A stretch of 64,000 bases of DNA from Sorangium cellulosum So0157-2 (lineage in GTDB: Bacteria; Myxococcota_A; Polyangia; Polyangiales; Polyangiaceae), in the NCBI RefSeq assembly GCF_000418325.1, contig NC_021658.1:3982001-4046000 (forward strand), in the 5' to 3' direction. The notes under the pieces were generated by a model, which worked only from the letters and a program-made list of their open reading frames with translations, was not told the DNA's origin and searched no databases. The first letter of the stretch is position 1. Every line of letters begins with the position of its first letter. A program made the position numbers and the translations under genes. Positions 9,069 through 18,096 of the stretch are shown in pieces.

Positions 9069-10379
9069 TCAGGCGCCTTCGCGCGCCAGGACCGGCGACG
9101 GGGCGGGCGCGGAGGAGGTCGGGGGGATCGACTCGACCGCGTGCGCGCTGCCCTCGCCGAGCGCGTAGGCCTCCTCGCCGTGGAGGATGCCGTCGAGGCC
9201 CTCGTCTTCCGTCTCGGCATCGACCCGGAAGCCCATCACCGCGTTGATGCCCTTCACGAGCACGAAGGTGACCAGCGCCGCGTAGCCGGCCGCGACCGCG
9301 GCGGCGATCACCTGCTCGGTGAGCAGCGCCGAATTGCCCTTGATGAGGCCGTCCTGGCCGGCCGAGTTCCACACCTTGGAGGCGAACACGCCGGTGAGGA
9401 GGGCGCCGAGCAGGCCGCCCACGCCGTGGATGCCGAACGCGTCCAGGCTGTCGTCATAGCCCAGCTTGCCCTTCAGCATCACCGCGCCGTAGCACACCGC
9501 GCCCGCCGCGAGCCCGATCGCGACGGACGCCATCGGCCCGACGAAGCCCGCGGCCGGCGTGATGGCGACGAGGCCCGCCACGAGGCCCGACGCCACGCCG
9601 AGGAGCGACGGCTTGCCGAAGCGCACGGCCTCGATGAGCGCCCAGGCGAGCGCGCCGATGGCGGCCGCGATGTGCGTGTTCACGAACGCGACGCTCGCGA
9701 GCCCGTTCGCGGCGAGCGAGGAGCCGCCGTTGAAGCCGAACCAGCCGAACCACAGCAGGCCGGCGCCGAGCAGCGTCATGGTGAGGTTGTGCGGCACGAT
9801 CTTGCGCGTCGGGTACCCCTTGCGCTTGCCGATCACGATCGCCATCACGAGCGCGCTCGCGCCCGAGGCGAGGTGCACCACGGTGCCGCCGGCGAAGTCG
9901 AGCGCGCCGCGCGCGAGGAGCCAGCCGCCCGGGTTCCAGACCCAGTGACAGATGGGGCTGTAGACCGCGAGCGACCAGAGGAGCGTGAACACCACGTACG
10001 ACGAGAACTTGATGCGCTCGGCATAGGCGCCCGAGATCAGCGCCGGCGTGATGATGGCGAACATCATCTGGAACGCCATGAACAGGAGGTGAGGCACGGT
10101 CGTCCCGGCGCGCGGCTCGGTGCCGACGCCGTTCAGGAACGCGTAATCGAGGCCGCCAATCAACCCGCCCTTGGATTCGGCGAACGCCATCGAGTACCCG
10201 ATGGTCACCCACGCCAGGGTCACGATACCCATGGCGAAGAAACTGTGCATGAATGTGCTGAGCGTGTTCTTGGTTCGGACCATGCCCCCGTAAAACAGGG
10301 CCAGCGCTGGCGTCATCAGCAGGACCATTGCCGACGAGACCAGGAGCCAGGTGGTGTCCGAGGCGTTGATTTCGTTCAC
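9069..10379 (-). CDS. amtB: Ammonium transporter, Amt/MEP/Rh family
   Basis: This 436-residue polytopic membrane protein conducts ammonium across the inner membrane. Family signatures are clear: an N-terminal helix with MTPALALFYGGMVR, the first pore histidine in GGTVVHLASG, the second in DAFGIHGVGGLLGALLTG, and WFGWFGFNGGS. About eleven membrane segments fit the family. The start is GTG at 10379 with a GAGGAGG ribosome site six bases upstream. The C-terminal tail (~50 residues, acidic then Pro/Ser-rich) is longer than usual. No glnK/PII gene lies next to it, although amtB is commonly paired with one. A palindrome lies upstream at 10445..10460. Confidence 0.95.
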   Translation of the reverse strand: MNEINASDTTWLLVSSAMVLLMTPALALFYGGMVRTKNTLSTFMHSFFAMGIVTLAWVTIGYSMAFAESKGGLIGGLDYAFLNGVGTEPRAGTTVPHLLFMAFQMMFAIITPALISGAYAERIKFSSYVVFTLLWSLAVYSPICHWVWNPGGWLLARGALDFAGGTVVHLASGASALVMAIVIGKRKGYPTRKIVPHNLTMTLLGAGLLWFGWFGFNGGSSLAANGLASVAFVNTHIAAAIGALAWALIEAVRFGKPSLLGVASGLVAGLVAITPAAGFVGPMASVAIGLAAGAVCYGAVMLKGKLGYDDSLDAFGIHGVGGLLGALLTGVFASKVWNSAGQDGLIKGNSALLTEQVIAAAVAAGYAALVTFVLVKGINAVMGFRVDAETEDEGLDGILHGEEAYALGEGSAHAVESIPPTSSAPAPSPVLAREGA

Positions 10380-10435
10380 TGGTGGCCTCCTCGACGGCGA
10401 AGGTAAGAGGGGGCAGTTTTCCGGAATGTTTCGCC

Positions 10436-10467
10436 GGCATGTACTTCACGACCTCGTGAATCATGCC
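10436..10467. promoter_or_regulatory. Nested palindrome upstream of amtB, putative operator
   Basis: The core is TTCACGA-CC-TCGTGAA (10445..10460), a perfect 7-bp inverted repeat. It is flanked by GGCATG (10436..10441) and CATGCC (10462..10467), which also pair. It lies about 60-110 bp upstream of the amtB start, where an operator or activator site is expected. The regulator is unknown. Confidence 0.45.
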
Positions 10468-10578
10468 ACCACGACGCAGCGAGTCAGGCCGCGTGGGCTC
10501 CCTGACCGCGGGCGAGCGGGGCGGACCGGCGTTTCCAGCGGGTCGATGGATTTGCAGTGCGGCCACCTGCCGGTGGGG

Positions 10579-11010
10579 TCACCGCCACTCGGGGTAGAGG
10601 GCCTTCCCGGTCTCGAGGAGGCTCTTCATGCTCGAGAGGATGGCGGGCCAGCCGTTGCTGATGGCGGGGAGCACCTTGCTGTTCTCCGCGAACTGGTCGT
10701 GGGTGAGGGTGAGCTTCACGTGCGCGCCGAGCTGGGCGAGCTCGAAGGTGACGCGCGACGGGCGTTCTCCGAGCACGTTGCCGAAGGTATAGGCGAGGAG
10801 CTTCGGCGGCTCGGCCTTGAGGACCTCGCCTTCCCAGTCGAACGAGCCGTCTTCCTTGATGTGCTTCACGGCGGACCCGGGCTTCCACTCGGACTGGATG
10901 GTCCTGCCGCCCCAGTATTGCCGGGTGAACTCGCCGGTGGTCAGCGCCTCCCACACCTTGTCCAGGGTCGAGGCGATGTACGTGACGTAGACGAACTCGG
11001 GCTTACTCAT
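10579..11010 (-). CDS. SRPBCC/AHSA1-domain protein
   Basis: This 143-residue protein matches the START-like activator of Hsp90 ATPase homologue (AHSA1) family: an N-terminal VYVTYIASTLDKVWEALTTG strand-helix, then QYWGGRTIQSEWKPGS, then a long C-terminal helix. Such proteins bind hydrophobic ligands; the function of the bacterial members is mostly undefined. Its start overlaps the 3' end of the ArsR-type gene by 8 bases. The ArsR-plus-SRPBCC pairing is a recurrent arrangement in bacteria, and the two are probably co-transcribed and autoregulated. Family assignment is good; ligand and role are unknown. Confidence 0.88.
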   Translation of the reverse strand: MSKPEFVYVTYIASTLDKVWEALTTGEFTRQYWGGRTIQSEWKPGSAVKHIKEDGSFDWEGEVLKAEPPKLLAYTFGNVLGERPSRVTFELAQLGAHVKLTLTHDQFAENSKVLPAISNGWPAILSSMKSLLETGKALYPEWR

Positions 11011-11323
11011 CGTTGCTCTCTCCCTCCAGCGCGCGCTTGAGCGCGTCGAGCGCCCGCACGCGCTGGCGCTCGTATTTGCCTATCCATCGCTCGTAGATCT
11101 CGCCGATCGGCGCCGGGTTCAGGTAGTGGAGCTTCTCCCGCCCTTGCCAGACGACGGCGACGAGGTTCGCGTCCTCGAGCACGGCCAGGTGCTTGCTGAC
11201 CGCCTGGCGTGTCATGTCCAGCCCTCCGCAGAGCTGCCCCAGCGTCTGCCCGTTCTCGGCGTGCAGCCGATCGAGCAGCTTCCTGCGGCTCCGATCCGCG
11301 AGCGCCTTGAAGACCTTGTCCAT
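11003..11323 (-). CDS. ArsR-family winged-helix transcriptional regulator
   Basis: This is a 106-residue DNA-binding repressor. The winged-helix fold is plain: FKALADRSRRKLLDRL at the N-terminus, recognition helix in LDMTRQAVSKHLAVLEDANL, and wing WQGREKLHYLNPAP. No metal-binding ELCVCDL motif is present, so it belongs to the non-metal ArsR group commonly paired with SRPBCC genes. ATG 11323 (MDKVFKALAD) was chosen because homologues begin there. In-frame starts at 11347, 11365 and 11377 would place coding sequence over the palindromic operators. It is probably autoregulated through the two palindromes just upstream and co-transcribed with the SRPBCC gene. Confidence 0.9.
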   Translation of the reverse strand: MDKVFKALADRSRRKLLDRLHAENGQTLGQLCGGLDMTRQAVSKHLAVLEDANLVAVVWQGREKLHYLNPAPIGEIYERWIGKYERQRVRALDALKRALEGESNDE

Positions 11324-11345
11324 CGAGCCGCTCACCGGCCCGATC

Positions 11346-11389
11346 ATGCAACCAATCTGTTGCATGTCAATATGCAACCAACCGGTTGC
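11346..11389. promoter_or_regulatory. Two palindromic operators for the ArsR-type regulator
   Basis: Two related perfect inverted repeats precede the gene: ATGCAAC-N6-GTTGCAT (11346..11365) and GCAACC-N4-GGTTGC (11374..11389). They share the half-site GCAAC and their centres are 26 bp apart. The location directly upstream of an ArsR-family start argues for autoregulatory operators. Confidence 0.6.
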
Positions 11390-11478
11390 CTGTCAAGCAA
11401 GTCCGCGATCGCCCTGCGCGACGGCCGAGGGTCTGTGCTCTCGAGGGGTCGGATCTCCGCCCCCTCTGCACATCGGTA

Positions 11479-11636
11479 GGCCCGAGGGGGGTGAGCTCGC
11501 GGGGGCGCGGGGTGGGGGATGGGCCGATGTTTGAGCCTGAGCCATGGGTTAGCCGGCGAAGCCGGCTGGCCCATGGCTCAGGCGAGTTCGGCGGGGCCCC
11601 CACCCCGCGCCCCCGCGAGCTCACCCCCCTCGGGCC
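11479..11636. repeat. 158-bp nested palindrome with 40-bp perfect outer arms
   Basis: The outer arms, 11479..11518 and 11597..11636, are perfect inverted copies over 40 bp (starting GGCCCGAGGGGGGTGAGC). Within the 78-bp interior lies a second inverted repeat, CCTGAGCCATGGG/CCCATGGCTCAGG, with AGCCGGC-GAA-GCCGGCT at its tip, so the whole segment can fold into one long stem. It lies 12 bp beyond the malQ stop and upstream of the ArsR gene. It could act as a terminator, a REP/MITE-like mobile repeat or a structured RNA. No transposase is nearby and no second copy was noticed in the window. Confidence 0.8.
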
Positions 11637-11648
11637 GGGCGTTTCAGC

Positions 11649-13301
11649 TCACCCGCGCCCGCTCGCCTCGATGCTCACCCGCACCCGCTCGAGCGCCCCC
11701 CGCACCTCGGGATCCCGGTCCATCGCCGCCGGCGGCGCCGGCAGCCGCAGCGACCAGTTCTCCGGCCCCACGGTCCCCGGCGTGTTGACCCGATCCCGCG
11801 TCGCGAGCACGTCCTGCACGAGCAGCAGCACGAGCTCGCTCTTCGACCCGTGGATCAGGTCGAGCAGCGCCCGGTGCGTCTCCTTCGTGAACTCCCGCCC
11901 GAACTCGTGCCGCCGCGGCGCGAGCTGCGGCAGATCGAGCACCCCCGCGCGCTCCCGGTCGTCCCGCGACTCCCACCACGCCACCACCGAGTCGGTGTCG
12001 TGCGTCCCGAAGCACGCGACCGAGAGCGGCGGGTATTCCGCCGGATTGCGGAACACCACGTCGTCCTTCTCCCAGATCAGCACCTTGTACCCCGGCACCC
12101 CGAGCGCCGTCAGCGACGCCCGCACCCACGGCGGCACCGCGCCGAGATCCTCGGCCACGAGCTGCGCCCCGGTCTCCGCCGCCCCCTCGATCATCGCCCG
12201 CACCACGCGCTCGCCGTGCTCGCGCTGCTCCGGCTCCTCCGCCGGATCGAACGTCGCCCTGGGCCGCTCGCCCCCCTGCCCCTGGCTCTTGCGCTCCGGG
12301 AAGATGTACGTCCGGTAGAAGCCGACCAGGTGATCGATCCGGAACCGGTCGCAGAGCAGCCCCGTGTAGCGGCAGCGCCGCCTCAGCCACGCGAAGCCGT
12401 TCTCGCGCATCCGGGCCCAGTAGTACGGCGGGAGCCCCCAGTTCTGCCCCTCCGTGTCGAACTGATCGGGCGGGGCGCCGACCGACATGTCGTGCCGGAA
12501 CTCGTCCTGGTGCGCCCACACGTCGGCGCTGTCGCGCGACACCATGAACGGGAGGTCGCCCATGATCTCGACCCCCTTCTCCCGGAGATCCGCGCGCGCC
12601 GCCTCCCACTGCGCGTGCGCGAGCCACTGGACGTACTCGTAGTAGAGGATGTCCCGCGCGCGCTCCTGCCGCAGCCTGTCGAGCGCCTCCGGCCTCCGCT
12701 CGCGGATCTCCGCGGGCCAGTCCCACCACGCGACGCCGCCGAAGCCGTCCTTGAACGCGCGGAACTGCGCGTAGTCGGGCAGCCAGTCCGACTGCCGCTT
12801 CACGAACTCGGCCAGCTCGGCCGCGCGCGGCGTCTGCTTCGCGTGGTGCTCCCGCTCGAACCGGTCGAAGGCGAAGCGCAGCGCCCGCCCCTTCACGCGG
12901 CGCACGAGATCGTAGTCGACGCGCGCGCTCTGCTTCGCGCGATCGAGCGCCGCCGCGTCGTCGCCGAGCGCCTCGCCGTGGAGCTCCGGCGGGAGCTCGG
13001 GCACGGCCGAGAGCGAGATGTACATCGGGTCGATGCCGAACGCGGAGAGCGCCATGTACGGCGACGTCTCGCCGCCCGACACCTCGCCGAGCGGCAGGAG
13101 CTGCACGAGGCGGAGCCCCGCGCCGCGCATCCACGCGGCGAACTCGGGGAGATCTCCGATCTCGCCGATGCCCCACGAGCGATCGCTGCGGAGCGAGAAG
13201 AGCGGCACCGTCACGCCGGAGATGCGACGGCGCGCGCCGGAAGGAGGAGGCGAGCTCTGGGACGAGCCCTGGGACTGGTTTTCGGCAGAGGGAGAAGACA
13301 T
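11649..13301 (-). CDS. malQ: 4-alpha-glucanotransferase (amylomaltase, GH77)
   Basis: This 550-residue cytoplasmic enzyme transfers glucan segments between maltodextrins. GH77 hallmarks are present: DRSWGIGEIGDL near the N-terminus, the nucleophile Asp in DRFRIDHLVGF (around residue 320), the acid/base Glu in LVAEDLGAVP (around 383), and the transition-state Asp in FGTHDTDS (around 433). Length is normal for the family. The first ~25 residues are Ser/Gln/Pro-rich and probably disordered. No strong ribosome site precedes ATG 13301. It is divergent from glgX; the two enzymes act together in maltodextrin and glycogen breakdown and could supply substrate to TreY/TreZ encoded 40 kb away. Confidence 0.95.
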   Translation of the reverse strand: MSSPSAENQSQGSSQSSPPPSGARRRISGVTVPLFSLRSDRSWGIGEIGDLPEFAAWMRGAGLRLVQLLPLGEVSGGETSPYMALSAFGIDPMYISLSAVPELPPELHGEALGDDAAALDRAKQSARVDYDLVRRVKGRALRFAFDRFEREHHAKQTPRAAELAEFVKRQSDWLPDYAQFRAFKDGFGGVAWWDWPAEIRERRPEALDRLRQERARDILYYEYVQWLAHAQWEAARADLREKGVEIMGDLPFMVSRDSADVWAHQDEFRHDMSVGAPPDQFDTEGQNWGLPPYYWARMRENGFAWLRRRCRYTGLLCDRFRIDHLVGFYRTYIFPERKSQGQGGERPRATFDPAEEPEQREHGERVVRAMIEGAAETGAQLVAEDLGAVPPWVRASLTALGVPGYKVLIWEKDDVVFRNPAEYPPLSVACFGTHDTDSVVAWWESRDDRERAGVLDLPQLAPRRHEFGREFTKETHRALLDLIHGSKSELVLLLVQDVLATRDRVNTPGTVGPENWSLRLPAPPAAMDRDPEVRGALERVRVSIEASGRG

Positions 13302-13592
13302 GGGCGTTTTTCGCTTGGCTCCAGGCGTTCGGGGCGGAGTCTATCCCGGCTCGCGCGCTTGGCGATGCTCCATCTGTTCGTCGGGCCGCCCCGGCGCTGC
13401 CGCGTCATGGCCCTGCTTGCGCGCGTCGGCGCAGGACCGGGCAGGCGCGGAGGCGGCGCCCGACCCGGCGACGGGCGGCGCCCGATCCCGGCGGGCGATC
13501 CGGGCGCCGGGGGCGAAAAATCGAGCCGGCCGCGCTTGTGTCTCGACAGCGGCGCCGATTTCGCGAATAGGGCGACTCCACAGGTTTTTCCG
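13302..13592. other. Divergent malQ-glgX intergenic region
   Basis: No gene is supported in this 291-bp gap. It must carry the promoters of both divergent glucan genes. A GC-rich inverted repeat with 8-bp arms GGCGCCCG/CGGGCGCC spans 13477..13508 and sits beside near-copies of the same motif (GGCGCCCGACCC around 13455). No clear -35/-10 pair was identified. Confidence 0.35.
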
Positions 13593-15926
<2,334 letters not shown>

Positions 15927-15956
15927 CCGACGCGCCACGACGCCCCTGCGCCTCGC

Positions 15957-15976
15957 GCGGCCGGTGATCCGGCCGC
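15957..15976 (+). terminator. Hairpin downstream of glgX
   Basis: A perfect 8-bp stem GCGGCCGG/CCGGCCGC with a TGAT loop begins 31 bp after the glgX stop. There is no U-tract, but the position suits a terminator. The remainder of the gap up to about 16150 shows nothing recognisable. Confidence 0.5.
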
Positions 15977-16156
15977 CGGGGTGACCTCCGACGACCGGGC
16001 GCCGCGCCGCCCGCGCCGGCCCGCGAGCACGCCTACCCATCACGTGGACTCCGTCGTCTGCATCCAGCGATGCGGGCCAGCCTGAAGGCAGGCACCGCGA
16101 ACGCGATGCGGTGCATGGCATCCCTCGCGGCGCGAAGGCGTGCCGCTCTGCGCAAA

Positions 16157-16170
16157 TGTTAACGTTAACA
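16157..16170. promoter_or_regulatory. Upstream operator TGTTAACGTTAACA
   Basis: This is a perfect 14-bp palindrome with a central CG, the form bound by many LacI/GalR-family repressors. An identical copy lies 65 bp downstream (16222..16235), a spacing compatible with DNA looping. It is strikingly AT-rich against the surrounding GC-rich sequence. Confidence 0.7.
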
Positions 16171-16208
16171 GTAAATATCGGCTTCCGATGTAGTTGGATC
16201 GATCGCGG

Positions 16209-16237
16209 TTGACATCCCACATGTTAACGTTAACATG
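16209..16237 (+). promoter_or_regulatory. Sigma-70-type promoter overlapped by an operator palindrome
   Basis: A consensus -35 box TTGACA (16209..16214) is followed, after a 16-bp spacer, by TAACAT (16231..16236) as a plausible -10. The -10 lies inside the 18-bp perfect palindrome CATGTTAACGTTAACATG (16220..16237), the second copy of the operator at 16157. A repressor bound here would block RNA polymerase, so the downstream three-gene operon is probably repressed until a ligand is present. Confidence 0.65.
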
Positions 16238-16368
16238 AGCCATACAACGTGGCGCCGCGCGTGACTGCGCGCCCGTCGTGTCCGCCGCGACTGCGGCAGG
16301 GACCGCCGGCCTCGAGGTTTCGCAGGCTGGCCATCCATCATTACTTACGCCTACAGAAGAGGATGGGG

Positions 16369-18093
16369 ATGCGTTCGAAGACGATACGAATGCGCTGGCT
16401 CGGCTTTCCTTCGTTCGCCGCCCTGCTCGCGGCGTGCTCCGGCGGCGCCGACCTCGGCCCGACGCCGGAGGGAGACGGCGGCAGCACCGCCGATACCACC
16501 TCTGTGGCGACGGGCACTGGCGGCGGGGCGCCGATGGCCACGGTGGGAGCCACGAGCAGCAGCTCCACGAGCAGCAGCTCCACGAGCGGCGGCGCCACGA
16601 GCGGCTCGGGCGGAGACGCCACGACCGGCACCGGCGGCGGCCCGGTCGGCGTCGAGCCGGACGCGATCACCGCCCCGGAAGGCACGATCCCGAACACGCC
16701 GATGCCGGCGAACAAGGTCAACCTGCCGCGGGACAAGTGGCGAGATGGCCTGGTGTCGCCGACGCTCGAGGCGGGCCACCACCAGAACCAGCCGATCGTC
16801 GTCAACGGCTACGTTCAAGGCGCCGGCAACGCCGAGATCGTCTTCTACGACATCGCCGATCCGGCCAATCCGAAGATGCTCTCGCGCAAGCAGAGCCCTG
16901 GCTTCGATCCCAGGGGAGGGCCCAAGGGCGTCGGCGAGGCCGAGTCGCATCAGACCTCGCTCGGCCGTTATGGCGACAAGTTCTACCAGGTCACCACCTC
17001 GGGCACCGGCGTCGACATCTGGGACGTCACCGACGCCCGCGCGCCTCGTCACGTGAGGCTCGTCAAGCTCGACGGCATCAACTACGGGGACTTCACCGAC
17101 TCCGTCTGGGGCATGTACTGGCAGGGCAGCGTCATCTACGTCGGCGGCACCAACACGGGCCTGCACATCCTCGACGCCGCGGATCCCGAGGACGTGAAGT
17201 TCGTCAAGAAGATCCCGATCTCGCAGTTCGGCGGCGTGAGCGCCGGTCCGCTGTGGGCCGTGGGCAATACGCTCGTCATCACGACACCCAAGGACAACGG
17301 CGGCATCGCGACGATGGACATCAGCGATCCGATGAACCCGGTCGCGCTCGACTTCATCACCCCGAGCAAGAGCTACATCTGCGGCCTGTACGGCAAGCAC
17401 ATCTACGTGCAGTCGCCGCTGCGCGTGTGGGACGTGCTGACCGACCCCACCGACATCGGCTCGGCCAATTCGCCCATCGCCACGCTGCCCGACTCGGCGT
17501 TCAGGGCCAAGGGCTACCCCGCCGGGTCCGAGTACATGAGCTTCTCCGACGGCACCATGTTCCTCGGTCACCTGCGGCCGGACGCCGGGGTCTCCAAGAT
17601 CGACGTGCGCGACATCCACAAGATGTCGATCCAGAGCCGCGTCTGGGGCCGGCTCGAGTTCACGAACGGCGACGACCAGTTCTCGATCCCGGTCGGCAGC
17701 CTGCTGGTGCTGGCCGACGACGAGCTGCCCTACCGCGGCATGGTCATCGCCGCGCACTCCACCGAGCCGGACACCACGCCTCCGGCGGTCGACACGGTGC
17801 TGCCGAAGAACGGGGCGACGGGGCTGTCCAGGAAGTCGCGCATCGGCCTCAGCCTGACCGACAACGTCGAGATCGCCACGGTCCACCACGGCAGCTTCAT
17901 CGTGCGGCCGGTCGGCGGACAGCAGGTGAAGGGCAAGTTCGGCCTGTACATGGGCATCGTCAACTTCGACCCGGACGAGGACCTGATGCCGAACACGACC
18001 TACGAGATCGTCCTGCCGAAGGACGGCATGAAGGATCTCGTGGGCAACGGCATCGCGGCCGAGTTCAAGTCGACGTTCACGACCGGTCCCTGA
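16369..18093 (+). CDS. Lipoprotein with LVIVD-type beta-propeller and Ig-like domain
   Basis: This 574-residue protein has a lipoprotein signal ending in LLAACSGG, so it is exported and lipid-anchored. A Ser/Thr/Gly-rich linker follows (about residues 28-85, partly encoded by a tandem repeat of ACGAGCAGCAGCTCC). Residues ~110-440 carry repeated blade motifs (IVFYDIADPANPKMLSR, VDIWDVTDARAPRHV, LHILDAADPEDVKFV) typical of LVIVD propellers. The last ~110 residues form a bacterial Ig-like domain (TTPPAVDTVLPKNGATG). ATG 16369 has GAGG six bases upstream; ATG 16363 is too close to that site. It is the first gene of an operon with two exported c-type cytochrome proteins. It may be a surface scaffold or ligand-binding partner; the exact role is unknown. 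Confidence 0.82.
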   Translation: MRSKTIRMRWLGFPSFAALLAACSGGADLGPTPEGDGGSTADTTSVATGTGGGAPMATVGATSSSSTSSSSTSGGATSGSGGDATTGTGGGPVGVEPDAITAPEGTIPNTPMPANKVNLPRDKWRDGLVSPTLEAGHHQNQPIVVNGYVQGAGNAEIVFYDIADPANPKMLSRKQSPGFDPRGGPKGVGEAESHQTSLGRYGDKFYQVTTSGTGVDIWDVTDARAPRHVRLVKLDGINYGDFTDSVWGMYWQGSVIYVGGTNTGLHILDAADPEDVKFVKKIPISQFGGVSAGPLWAVGNTLVITTPKDNGGIATMDISDPMNPVALDFITPSKSYICGLYGKHIYVQSPLRVWDVLTDPTDIGSANSPIATLPDSAFRAKGYPAGSEYMSFSDGTMFLGHLRPDAGVSKIDVRDIHKMSIQSRVWGRLEFTNGDDQFSIPVGSLLVLADDELPYRGMVIAAHSTEPDTTPPAVDTVLPKNGATGLSRKSRIGLSLTDNVEIATVHHGSFIVRPVGGQQVKGKFGLYMGIVNFDPDEDLMPNTTYEIVLPKDGMKDLVGNGIAAEFKSTFTTGP

Positions 18094-18096
18094 GCC

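Noticed and set aside
2314..9372. Long open frame on the minus strand across the sensor, kinase and amt genes
   Set aside because: Antisense shadow of genes with recognisable domains; the translation is repetitive and runs through unrelated transcription units.
10380..10570. Sigma-54 promoter upstream of amtB
   Set aside because: A TGGCA match exists on the minus strand, but the base pair at the -12 position is GA rather than GC, so the spacing rule fails.
11386..12318. Plus-strand open frames crossing the nested palindrome and the malQ end
   Set aside because: They are antisense to malQ, of biased composition, and have no recognisable domain or ribosome site.
16554..16605. Possible CRISPR-like or satellite repeat
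   Set aside because: It is a short in-frame tandem repeat encoding the Ser/Thr linker of a lipoprotein, with no spacers.
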